From: Frateuria terrea
Lineage (GTDB): Bacteria; Pseudomonadota; Gammaproteobacteria; Xanthomonadales; Rhodanobacteraceae
Length of the DNA: 64,000 nucleotides
Assembly (NCBI RefSeq): GCF_900115705.1
Contig: NZ_FOXL01000011.1
Coordinates: forward strand, 22,886 to 86,885
Reading direction: 5' to 3'
The notes beneath the pieces are model-generated. The model was given only the letters and a program-made list of their open reading frames with translations. It was not told where the DNA came from and ran no database searches. Every line of letters begins with the position of its first letter. Position 1 is the stretch's first letter. A program made the position numbers and the translations under genes. Shown here piece by piece: positions 25,623 through 33,829 of this stretch.

Positions 25623-27730
25623 TGCGGCTGTCCATGTTCAAACGTCTGCTTCTTCTTTCCGTGTTCGCCCTGGGCCTGGTCGCCATCGGCTGGATCGTCG
25701 TCGGCTACGCCGGCTCCAATCCGCTCGGCATGGCCGTCGCCCTGCTTATCGGCGCGTGCTACCTCGCCGGTGCGTTCGAGCTGTTCGGCTACCGGCAGGC
25801 CACCGCCACGCTGCGCCAGGCGGTGGACGGGCTCAGCGAACCGCCGGACGGGCTCGGCCGCTGGCTCGAACGCCTGCATCCGGGCCTGCGCCACGCCGTG
25901 CGCCTGCGCGTCGAGGGCGAGCGCGCCGCGCTGCCGGCACCGGCGATGACGCCCTACCTGGTCGGCCTGCTGGTGCTGCTGGGCATGCTCGGCACCCTGC
26001 TCGGCATGATGGCCACGCTGCGCGGCACTGGCACCGCACTGGGCAGCGCCAGCGACCTGCAGGCGATCCGCGGCTCGCTGGCCGCGCCGGTCAACGGCCT
26101 GGCCTTCGCCTTCGGCACCTCCATCGCCGGCGTCGCCAGCTCGGCAATGCTCGGGCTGCTTTCCGCGCTGGTCCGCCGCGAAAGGCTGCAGGCAGTGCAC
26201 GCGCTGGACGCGGCCATCGCCACCACCCTGCGCGTCCACTCGCAGGCGCACCAGCGCGAGGAGTCCTTTCGCCTGCTGCAACAGCAGGCCGCGGCGATGC
26301 CCGCCCTGGTCGACCGGCTGCAGGCGATGGGCGCGGCGCTGGAGCAGCAAAGCGCCGCCGCCCACGAACGCCAGTTGGCCGACCGGGAGGCCTTCCACCG
26401 CCACACCGAAGAGGCGTACATGCGCCTCGCCCACTCGATCGAGCAGTCGCTTCAGGCCAGCGTGGCCGACAGCGCGCGCACTGCCGCCAGCGTGCTGCAG
26501 CCAGTGGTCGAAACCACCCTGGCCAGCCTCGCCCGTGAAAGCAGCGCCATCCAGGCCAGCGTGGGCGAAGCCGTGCAGCGGCAGCTCGACGGCCTTTCTG
26601 CCGGTTTCGACACCACCGCACGCACCGTCACCGGTATCTGGAGCGACGCGCTCGCCCAGCACCGGCAGGCCAACGAAGCCCACGCGCAGGCGCTGGGCGG
26701 CGTCCTGGCCCGCTTCGCCGACACCTTCGAGCAGCGCTCGTCCGCGCTGCTCGACGGCGTCGCGACGCGCCTGGACGCGAGCGCCGCTCGTGCCGCCGAT
26801 GCCTGGCAAAGCGCACTGTCGAAACAGGACGCCACCCACGCCGAACTCGCCGACCGCAACCGCCAGGCGCTGGCCGCTGCCAGCGCGACCTTCGAATCGC
26901 ACGCGGCCGCGCTGGTCAAGGCGGTCGACCGCTCGCACGCGGAACTGCAGTCGGCGCTCGAGGCACGCGACGAGGAACGCCTGGCCGCCTGGGCGCAGAA
27001 GCTCGACGCCATGACCACCGAACTGGGTACGCAGTGGAAAGCAGCAGGCGAAGCTACCGCGAATCGCCAGCAGGCCATCTGCGTCACGCTGGAGCAGACC
27101 GCTGGCGCCATCGCGACGCGAACCGAAGCCGCCGCCGGCCAGACCCTCGCCGAGATCGCCCGGTTGGTAGAGGCCGCGTCCGAAGCGCCGCGCGTGGCCG
27201 CCGAGGTCGTCGGCGAACTGCGCCAGAAGCTGTCCGACAGCATGGTGCGCGACACCGCCATGCTGGAGGAGCGCAGCCGCCTGCTGGGCACGCTGGAGAC
27301 CCTGCTCGACGCCGTCAACCATGCCTCGACCGAGCAACGCAGCGCGGTCGACGCCCTGGTCAGTACCTCGGCCGAACTGCTTGACCGCGTCGGCAGCCGC
27401 TTTGCCGCGCAGATCGAAACCGAGACCGGCAGGCTCGACACCGCCGCAGCGCAGGTCACTGCCAGTGCCATCGAAGTCGCCAGCCTGGGCGAAGCCTTCG
27501 GCGCCGGCGTCGCGCAGTTCGGCCAGGCCAACGATGCGCTGATGGAACGCCTGCAGCAGATCGCCGGCGCGCTCGATGCCTCGCTCTCGCGCAGCGACGA
27601 GCAGCTTGCCTACTACGTGGCGCAGGCGAAGGAAGTGGTCGAGCTCAGCGTGCTCTCGCAGCAGCAGATCATCGCCGACATGCAGCAACTCGCCGGCCGC
27701 GGCAAGCCGTCGAAGGCAACCAAGGCATGA
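25622..27730 (+). CDS. DUF802 protein: MotA/TolQ/ZorA-like membrane part plus long helical tail
   Basis: A 702-residue protein. Hydrophobic segments lie at about 10-30, 34-55, 112-135 and 157-184. The last two, VGLLVLLGMLGTLLGMMATL and LAAPVNGLAFAFGTSIAG, follow the pattern of the MotA/TolQ/ExbB stator helices and most closely ZorA: G-x-L-G-T-x-x-G, then a helix with Pro, Gly-Leu, Ala-Phe and Thr-Ser. Residues 190-690 are almost entirely charged, Ala- and Gln-rich helix, predicted to project into the cytoplasm. The gene overlaps both neighbours. Known family: DUF802; the motor assignment is inference from topology and the MotB-like partner next door. Confidence 0.88.
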   Translation: MRLSMFKRLLLLSVFALGLVAIGWIVVGYAGSNPLGMAVALLIGACYLAGAFELFGYRQATATLRQAVDGLSEPPDGLGRWLERLHPGLRHAVRLRVEGERAALPAPAMTPYLVGLLVLLGMLGTLLGMMATLRGTGTALGSASDLQAIRGSLAAPVNGLAFAFGTSIAGVASSAMLGLLSALVRRERLQAVHALDAAIATTLRVHSQAHQREESFRLLQQQAAAMPALVDRLQAMGAALEQQSAAAHERQLADREAFHRHTEEAYMRLAHSIEQSLQASVADSARTAASVLQPVVETTLASLARESSAIQASVGEAVQRQLDGLSAGFDTTARTVTGIWSDALAQHRQANEAHAQALGGVLARFADTFEQRSSALLDGVATRLDASAARAADAWQSALSKQDATHAELADRNRQALAAASATFESHAAALVKAVDRSHAELQSALEARDEERLAAWAQKLDAMTTELGTQWKAAGEATANRQQAICVTLEQTAGAIATRTEAAAGQTLAEIARLVEAASEAPRVAAEVVGELRQKLSDSMVRDTAMLEERSRLLGTLETLLDAVNHASTEQRSAVDALVSTSAELLDRVGSRFAAQIETETGRLDTAAAQVTASAIEVASLGEAFGAGVAQFGQANDALMERLQQIAGALDASLSRSDEQLAYYVAQAKEVVELSVLSQQQIIADMQQLAGRGKPSKATKA

Positions 27731-28392
27731 GCGGCGAGGTCGAGTTCGAGGGCGAGTCGACCGCGCCGATCTGGGCCTTCGGCGACCTGATGTCGGTGCT
27801 GCTCGGCGTATTCGTGCTGATCCTGGTCGGCGTCATCGGTGTGCAGCTGCAGCTTTCGCACAAGCTGGAAGTGGCCCAGCAGCAGCGCCTGGCCGAGCAG
27901 CAACGCCGCGCCACGCTGGAACAGGCGCTCGCCACGCCGCTGGCGCAGGGCCGCGTGACCCTGGTCAATGGCCGCATCGGCATCCGCGGCAACCTGCTGT
28001 TCGCGCTCAATTCGGACCAGTTGCAGCCCGAGGGCCGCCAGCTCATCCGCAGCCTCGCCGCGCCGCTGGCGCAGTACCTGCAGTCGCGCGACGAGCTGCT
28101 GATGGTCAGCGGCTTCACCGACGACCAGCCCGTGCACGGCGACCATCGCCAGTTCGCCGACAACTGGGAACTGTCCGCCCAGCGCGCCCTTACCGTCACC
28201 CGCGCGCTGATCGCCGACGGCGTACCCGCCGACGCCGTCTTCGCCGCCGCCTTCGGCGCGCAGCAGCCGGTCAGCGCCAACGCCGACGAAGCCGGGCGCG
28301 CGAAGAACCGCCGTGTGGAGATCGCGCCGATCCCGCGTTCCTCCGCCGCCGACGCCACGCCGCAAGACACCGCCTCCGGCCATGCGCGCTAA
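27727..28392 (+). CDS. MotB/ZorB-like OmpA-domain membrane protein
   Basis: A 221-residue protein with one N-terminal membrane segment (about 17-40) whose start, WAFGDLMSVLLGVFVLILVG, places an Asp (residue 20) where MotB, ZorB and ExbD carry the proton-binding Asp. A short helical linker and a periplasmic OmpA/MotB peptidoglycan-binding domain follow (about 75-203), with LFALNSDQLQPEG, NWELSAQRALTVTRALI and KNRRVEIAP. Overlap with the DUF802 gene (ATGA) argues for a fixed stoichiometric pair. It would be the anchored ion-conducting subunit of a 5:2-type motor. Confidence 0.92.
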   Translation: MSGEVEFEGESTAPIWAFGDLMSVLLGVFVLILVGVIGVQLQLSHKLEVAQQQRLAEQQRRATLEQALATPLAQGRVTLVNGRIGIRGNLLFALNSDQLQPEGRQLIRSLAAPLAQYLQSRDELLMVSGFTDDQPVHGDHRQFADNWELSAQRALTVTRALIADGVPADAVFAAAFGAQQPVSANADEAGRAKNRRVEIAPIPRSSAADATPQDTASGHAR

Positions 28393-28909
28393 CGCCAGCT
28401 CGGCCATCCGCGCGCAACTGATCGCAGCCCTGGAACAGCGCGCCGCCAACCTCGAAGGCGAAGCGCGACGCACGCTGGATACCCGACTGGCCGAACTGCG
28501 GGCACGCAATGCCGATGCGCAGGACGAAGCCGATGCCACCCGGCCCGAGCCGAACCCGCTGCGCGGCCTGCTCGCCCAACTCGCCCGTGAAATGCCTCCC
28601 GGGCGCAGCGCCTACCCGGACGTTGCCGCGCTCGCCGGTTTCCGCCAGCTGTGGTCCACCCTCCGCGCCGACAGCCAGTTGCAGCAATCCATCGCCCACA
28701 CGACAACCGACGTCGGCCCGCTCAATTCCATCGCCCTGGCCAGCCGCGCGATTGCGCTGATGCAGGACTCGTCGCCGCCATACCTGCGCTCTTTCCTGGC
28801 GTATGTCGATGACCTTGCGTGGCTGGAGCAGCTGGGTAGCGCGGGCTCCGTGGCCGCATCCGGCACGACTCCCGGCAGGAAGAAGGCCCGCCGCAAACCG
28901 CAGGTGTGA
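28382..28909 (+). CDS. DUF2894 family protein, last gene of motor-like operon
   Basis: A 175-residue soluble protein with helical N-terminus (SAIRAQLIAALEQRAANLEGEARRTLDTRLAELRAR). The block FRQLWSTLRADSQLQQSI...GPLNSIALASRAIALMQ is followed by SPPYLRSFLAYVDDLAWLEQL, then a basic tail ending GRKKARRKPQV. These are the conserved DUF2894 elements. It overlaps the OmpA gene by 11 bp. Its function is unknown; co-occurrence with DUF3348, DUF802 and the MotB-like gene suggests a cytoplasmic accessory subunit. The basic tail might contact nucleic acid or membrane lipid (inference). Confidence 0.88.
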   Translation: MRANASSAIRAQLIAALEQRAANLEGEARRTLDTRLAELRARNADAQDEADATRPEPNPLRGLLAQLAREMPPGRSAYPDVAALAGFRQLWSTLRADSQLQQSIAHTTTDVGPLNSIALASRAIALMQDSSPPYLRSFLAYVDDLAWLEQLGSAGSVAASGTTPGRKKARRKPQV

Positions 28910-29070
28910 ACAACCGCGCCTCGACCGCGTGGCCTGCCCCCAGCAAGCGCAGGATGGGGCGCCGCTCCAGGCCGAGCTGGCCGATCTGCGGCGAGAGTCC
29001 CAGCGTTCACCGTAGTGGACTAACCTGGGTCCCGCCGGGCAGCACCCGTCATGAAAGCCGGAGGTCAACC

Positions 29071-29427
29071 ATGCCGCACGGAAAAGTCTGTTACCTGGAA
29101 ATCCCCGCGAACCGCGTTGAAGACTCAGCCACCTTCTACTCCAGCATCTTCGGCTGGGAAGTCCGGCAGCGCGGGGACGGAAACCTGGCCTTCGACGACG
29201 CAGGCAGCGTGAGCGGAACGTGGGTCAAGGAATCCGACCGTGCGCCAGGCGGGCGCACCCGCATATACATCATGGTGGACGACATCGCGCAGTCGCTCCG
29301 GCACATCGAGGCGGCAGGCGGCAGGGTGCTGACGCCGCGCACGGAGATCGCGTCCGGCGCGGGTGCCTTTGCGGTGTTCGCCGATCCGGCGGGCAACGAG
29401 TTCGGCCTCTACCAGGAGCCGGGCTGA
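29071..29427 (+). CDS. VOC superfamily protein
   Basis: A 118-residue glyoxalase-fold protein. GKVCYLEIPANRVEDSATFYSSIFGWEV and IYIMVDDIAQSLRHIEAAGGRVL, closing with FADPAGNEFGLYQ, are the standard VOC repeats. The final Glu is the common metal-ligand position. GGAGG lies 6 nt before the ATG. It is convergent with the MocR-type regulator and stands alone. Confidence 0.92.
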   Translation: MPHGKVCYLEIPANRVEDSATFYSSIFGWEVRQRGDGNLAFDDAGSVSGTWVKESDRAPGGRTRIYIMVDDIAQSLRHIEAAGGRVLTPRTEIASGAGAFAVFADPAGNEFGLYQEPG

Positions 29428-29450
29428 ATCAACGGCGCAACGCGGCAGGC

Positions 29451-30917
29451 TCAAGCATTGGCCACTGCCAGACAGGCTTCTGCAAGCCGGGCACCCGCCC
29501 GCTTGAGGCTCGTCTCGGATAAGCCGGCGTAGCTGAGCACCAGGGTGACGTGATCGGGTGGCACCCGGTGGAAGCGCTCGGCCGAACGGATCCGCACGCC
29601 GCGCGCCAGCGCCTCGGCCAGCAATGTCCCGGTGGCGCTGAGCGGCAACCGCGGCAGGCGCACGAAGAGAGATCCGCCCGCCACCGAGCCAGTCACCTCC
29701 ATGGCGTCGCCCAGACGCGCCTGCAGCGTGTCGTGCAGGGCCCGGTGGCGGGGCGCCAGGCGGTGTGCAATACGCCGCAGGTCGCGCAGGTACTGGCCGC
29801 TGCTGATGCATGCGGCAAGCACGTGCTGCTGCATCGATATGCTGCCGCGATCGGCCAGCCACTTGACCGCCAGGAACCGCTCGCGCAGCGCGCGCGGCAC
29901 CAGCATGTAGCCAAGCTGCAGCGCGGGGAACATCGAGCGCGCAAAGCTGCTCACGTGGATCACCCGTCCGTGGCGGTCCAGCGACCACAACGAGGGCAAC
30001 GCACGTACGCCGAAGCGATGCTCGCAATCGAAATCGTCCTCCACCAGGCATGCGTCGTGGGCATAGGCCCATTGCAGGAGGGCCCGGCGCCGCTCCTCCG
30101 GCATGACCACGCCGGTCGGGAACTGGAACGATGGGGCCACGCTGACCAGCCGCACACCGTCCAGTGCCGCTGCATGGCGGTCGATGTCCATGCCGTGCGG
30201 ACCCACCTGGCAAGGCACGAGGCGCGCCCCCATCGCCTCGTAGGTATGGCGCACGCTCCAGTGGCAGGGTTCTTCCACGCCGGCGCCGTCGCCTTCGTCG
30301 AGCAGGACGCGGGCGATGAGGTCGCGGGCCTGCTGGGCGCCGCTGACGATCAGGATGTCGTCCGGATCGACCGCGATCGCACGCTCGACCCCGAGATAGC
30401 CTGCCACGGCCTTGCGCAGGTCAAGGGCACCCTGCAGCTCGGGGAAGTCGGGTGCATCGCGACGGCGCAACAGCGCGGTCAGGTTCTGCATCCAAGCCTT
30501 GAGGCTGCGCCGGTCGGACTTCACGCGAGGCTGCGCAAGATCGATCACTTCCCCTTCAGCCGCAGGGGGCTCCGCCTCCGGCACCGCTGGCAGCACCGCT
30601 CGCCGGGCCAGGCGCGACAGCCGAGGGGCCTCCGGCGCCTCGACCGGTTCCTCCACGAGCGTCGCGCACGCGGACGCACGGGCGGGGCGTGCACTCACGT
30701 AGGTGCCGCTGCCCGATTGCGAATCCAGGTACCCCTCGCTTTCCAGCTGGTCATACGCCATCAGTACGACCGTACGGGAGACCCCCAGCGCGACGGCCAT
30801 CGAGCGGCTTCCGGGCAGGCGCGCGCGCACCTTGAAGCGACCGCCGTCGATATCCCGCCGGATCGACTCGGCGATGCGGGCATACATCGGTTCGTCGTTT
30901 TGCCGCCTGTTCGCCAT
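29451..30917 (-). CDS. MocR-family regulator (GntR HTH + aminotransferase-like domain), PLP lysine replaced
   Basis: A 488-residue protein: GntR winged helix at about 10-75 (LPGSRSMAVALGVSRTVVLM, LESEGYLDSQSGSGTYV), a linker, and a fold-type I aminotransferase domain from about 135. PLP-contacting motifs are partly kept (VEDDFDCEHRFG). However, the position that normally reads S-F-S-K-T-L-F-P is SFARSMFPALQLGY, with Arg327 where the Schiff-base lysine belongs. It may bind a ligand without forming the internal aldimine, or sense something other than PLP. It is divergent from the TAP-like hydrolase gene, a likely target. Confidence 0.9.
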   Translation of the reverse strand: MANRRQNDEPMYARIAESIRRDIDGGRFKVRARLPGSRSMAVALGVSRTVVLMAYDQLESEGYLDSQSGSGTYVSARPARASACATLVEEPVEAPEAPRLSRLARRAVLPAVPEAEPPAAEGEVIDLAQPRVKSDRRSLKAWMQNLTALLRRRDAPDFPELQGALDLRKAVAGYLGVERAIAVDPDDILIVSGAQQARDLIARVLLDEGDGAGVEEPCHWSVRHTYEAMGARLVPCQVGPHGMDIDRHAAALDGVRLVSVAPSFQFPTGVVMPEERRRALLQWAYAHDACLVEDDFDCEHRFGVRALPSLWSLDRHGRVIHVSSFARSMFPALQLGYMLVPRALRERFLAVKWLADRGSISMQQHVLAACISSGQYLRDLRRIAHRLAPRHRALHDTLQARLGDAMEVTGSVAGGSLFVRLPRLPLSATGTLLAEALARGVRIRSAERFHRVPPDHVTLVLSYAGLSETSLKRAGARLAEACLAVANA

Positions 30918-31201
30918 CCCCTGCCCCCCGCGGCGGATCGAAGTGGTTACATCGAAAAAGCCGGCGACCGGTCATTTACCGTCCGGATCGTCCTGAAGAA
31001 TCATCATGCCACGGCGGATGGGATGCCCATCCCCCGCACCCTGCCACCACGAATGCCCGCTCCGGCAGCCCGGCAACGGGAATCGCCATCGATCATTCCA
31101 CCCATACCGGCCGACGCTCCGGGCGGCGCCGGTGCGCCGGCTTTCGGGCGGCCCCTGGCGGGACGCGGTGGCATGCACTACTGACCCAAGGAGACACCAG
31201 G

Positions 31202-32845
31202 ATGAAGCTCTTTACGTTTTCTGCGCGCAAGCTGGTGGTATTGATCGGTTGCGTGGCGTGCTCGGGGCTGGCCTGCGCCCATGGTGTCGACGACCACAGC
31301 GGCGATCCGGCCTACGCGAAGTACTACCAGCAGCCGGTGAACTGGGGCGGCTGTCCGCCATCGCTGTTCACCGACGGCAGCACGATCCAGTGCGCCCTGG
31401 TCACGGTGCCGGTCGACTGGGCCGACCCGAGCCAGGGTGACATCACCATCGGCATCTCCAGGCCGCTGCATCCGGCGCCCTACACGCGCCTGTTGCTGGT
31501 GAACGCCGGCGGCCCGGACAACTCGAGCGCATCCATGGCCGAAATGCTCGAGCAGTGGCAGCCGCAGGTCCAGATCGATCACCTGGTGGTCGGCGTGGAT
31601 CTGCGCGGCATCACCGACGGCCTGGGCACTCAGGTGAGCTGCGATTACGCGCAGCGCAGCGGCACGGAAAATTTCATGGACGGCGACAGTCGCAACCCGA
31701 CGGCCGCAAGCGTGCAGGCGCAGCAGGACTGGTGGAACCGCTCGATCGCCACCTGTCTGCACCAGCATGCGGCATTCCTCAAAGGCATCAACACGCCGAA
31801 CCATGCGCGCGACCTCAACCTGGTGCGCGCGATCCTGGGCTTCCGCAACGCCGACCTGTTGGGCGTATCGAGCGGCTCCAGCCTGATGGCCTACGCGACC
31901 CGCATGTTTCCCGAGCGCTTCGGGCGCGTGGTGCTCGACAGCAACATGAACTGGGTGCACCTGGACTGGCAGCGGCAGGCGTTGCACCGGGCGGCGATGG
32001 ACCAGCTGAACCTGCAGCAGGCGTTCATCCCGTTCATCGCACGACACAACGACCAGTTCCACATGGGCACGACGCCTGGAGATGTCATGACGACCTTCCA
32101 GCGGATCTACCAGGCTACCTCGGAGCACCGCATGGGCAGCGTCACGCCCGACCAGGCGCTGGCCTCGCTCGATGGCACCGGCATGTGGATCTTCTGGGAC
32201 CTGCTCGTGTCGCCCTCGCTGAGCGCGATGTCCGCGGCACTGGATGGCGATCCGTCGCACATCGCCGCCGCCGAACAGATGGCCGCGGTGACCTTCGACG
32301 ACCTGCGCACGCGGGCCAGCTTCAACCCCATGGCCGATGCCCTGCAGTGCAACGACTCCGGTTCCACCGACCCGCGCAGCATGGCGCAGAAGATCGCTGA
32401 CGTGCGCACCTACTGGGCCGTCGGCGCCTCGACCCTGGTGGACAAGTGCCAGCACTGGCCCTGGCGGCCGGCGCTCGACCGCAGGCTGGAGTCGCGCACC
32501 CGGGTGCACGCCCTGATGGTGCAGAACGAGTTCGATCCGTCGACGCCCTATTTGCTGGCGCTCAGGGATCGGCGCGAGAACGGCCATGCCGCTCGCATGG
32601 TGCTGGTCAACAACGGCGCAACCCACGGCATCATGTTCGACAACGACCCCTGCCCGATCGACGCCGAGTTTGCGTATCTGAACTCCGGCGTCATGCCGGC
32701 CCGGGACGTGGTATGCCAGGCCAGGCCGATGCACTCCTTCGCCATGCAGGACACCATCACCTATGAATATGGCCACCCGGCTGCCGGCTGGTGGCTGCCC
32801 CCGCCGCCCAACGTCCACCAGGTGACCTGGTTGCTGGTGCCCTGA
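31202..32845 (+). CDS. Secreted alpha/beta hydrolase, TAP-like (S33 peptidase family)
   Basis: A 547-residue protein with a signal peptide (about 1-26, ending ACA). The nucleophile elbow is GVSSGSSLM, the oxyanion region LLVNAGGPDNSS, the acid is in MVQNEFDPSTPY and the His in NNGATHGIM; the last two fall in the TAP-like C-terminal domain typical of tripeptidyl aminopeptidases. Several cysteines in the mature part suggest disulfides. GGAGA lies upstream of the ATG. The 284-bp gap to the divergent MocR gene probably holds a shared control region. Confidence 0.9.
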   Translation: MKLFTFSARKLVVLIGCVACSGLACAHGVDDHSGDPAYAKYYQQPVNWGGCPPSLFTDGSTIQCALVTVPVDWADPSQGDITIGISRPLHPAPYTRLLLVNAGGPDNSSASMAEMLEQWQPQVQIDHLVVGVDLRGITDGLGTQVSCDYAQRSGTENFMDGDSRNPTAASVQAQQDWWNRSIATCLHQHAAFLKGINTPNHARDLNLVRAILGFRNADLLGVSSGSSLMAYATRMFPERFGRVVLDSNMNWVHLDWQRQALHRAAMDQLNLQQAFIPFIARHNDQFHMGTTPGDVMTTFQRIYQATSEHRMGSVTPDQALASLDGTGMWIFWDLLVSPSLSAMSAALDGDPSHIAAAEQMAAVTFDDLRTRASFNPMADALQCNDSGSTDPRSMAQKIADVRTYWAVGASTLVDKCQHWPWRPALDRRLESRTRVHALMVQNEFDPSTPYLLALRDRRENGHAARMVLVNNGATHGIMFDNDPCPIDAEFAYLNSGVMPARDVVCQARPMHSFAMQDTITYEYGHPAAGWWLPPPPNVHQVTWLLVP

Positions 32846-33280
32846 GCCTCACACCCGGATTCGTCCCACCAGGGAGGCGGTAATCGTTTGCACTTGATCG
32901 CCGCCTCCCTCGTAGTTCGGCAGGTTCGATCGCTTCGGGAAGACGCTTTCTGTCTTCAATATGCAGGACCCCGTTCGCAGTCGCGCCGACAACATAGCAC
33001 CGTGACCTCGACCCACTGGTCCGCCGGCACGCCACACCGGGCCTGCCTGGTGCCGAGACGCTCCATGTCGCCCGGCGTTGTAGACCGACGGGCGAGAACG
33101 GGCAGAAACCGACCCGAAACGGCACTTGAAATGTCGCCCGGTCAGCGACGTGCAAGCCCTTCTTTGAAGCGGCCAGCGGCCCGTGCTCGGCGGGCACCCA
33201 TGCCCACCCGGTGCGGACCTCATGGCATAGGCCTTGCTTCGCATGTTCCCCGTTGTGCCGGTCGTTTACAGGGGAGTTCC
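32846..33280. other. Intergenic region upstream of the H-NOX operon
   Basis: This 435-bp spacer has no supported gene. It should contain the terminator of the hydrolase and the promoter of the H-NOX/GGDEF-EAL operon. I recognised neither, nor an FNR- or NsrR-like site. Confidence 0.45.
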
Positions 33281-33829
33281 ATGAAGGGCATCGTCTTCAA
33301 CCTGCTTGCGCAGGTAGTGCAGCGCGAATACGGCGAGGATGCCTGGGATGCCATGCTGGAATCAGCCTCCGCCAGCGGCGTGTACACCTCGCTGGGCACG
33401 TATCCGGACGACGAGGTCGGGCGGCTGGTCCAGGCCGCGGCAAGCATGCTCGGACAGCCGCCGCAAGCGATCCTGCGCTGGTTCGGCCGCAAGGCGATGC
33501 CGATCCTCGCCGATCGGTTCCCCGCCTTCTTCGACCCGCACACGCACACCCGCGACTTCGTGCTGACCCTCAACGACATCGTCCACCCCGAAGTGCGCAA
33601 GCTGTACCCTGGCGCGCTCTGCCCGGTTTTCGATTTCGATGGGGACGACGACGATGAGGTGGTGCAGATGCGCTACCACTCGCACCGCAAGCTGTGCGCG
33701 CTCGCGCACGGATTCGTCGAGGGTGCCGCCGATCATTACGGTGAAACCGCGATCGTGACCGAACCGACCTGCATGCACCGCGGCGACGAGGCCTGCCTGA
33801 TCGTCATGCAGTTCGCAAAGGCCTCCTGA
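33281..33829 (+). CDS. H-NOX heme nitric-oxide/oxygen sensor protein
   Basis: A 182-residue haem-binding sensor. MKGIVFNLLAQVVQREYGEDAWDAML is the family opening, His102 in NDIVHPEVRKLYP is the proximal haem ligand, and Y132-x-S134-x-R136 (RYHSHRKLC) is the YxSxR propionate-binding motif. Length matches stand-alone bacterial H-NOX. These bind NO at sub-nanomolar level and control a neighbouring signalling enzyme, here the GGDEF-EAL protein whose start overlaps this stop (TGATG). GGGGAG lies 5 nt before the ATG. Confidence 0.95.
   Translation: MKGIVFNLLAQVVQREYGEDAWDAMLESASASGVYTSLGTYPDDEVGRLVQAAASMLGQPPQAILRWFGRKAMPILADRFPAFFDPHTHTRDFVLTLNDIVHPEVRKLYPGALCPVFDFDGDDDDEVVQMRYHSHRKLCALAHGFVEGAADHYGETAIVTEPTCMHRGDEACLIVMQFAKAS

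Noticed and set aside
25610..27688. Long minus-strand frame opposite the DUF802 gene
   Set aside because: No ribosome-binding site and low-complexity composition; the plus strand encodes a coherent helical membrane protein overlapping its operon partners.
31178..32818. Long minus-strand frame opposite the TAP-like hydrolase
   Set aside because: His/Val/Arg-rich shadow, no family features, while the plus strand has a signal peptide and catalytic motifs.
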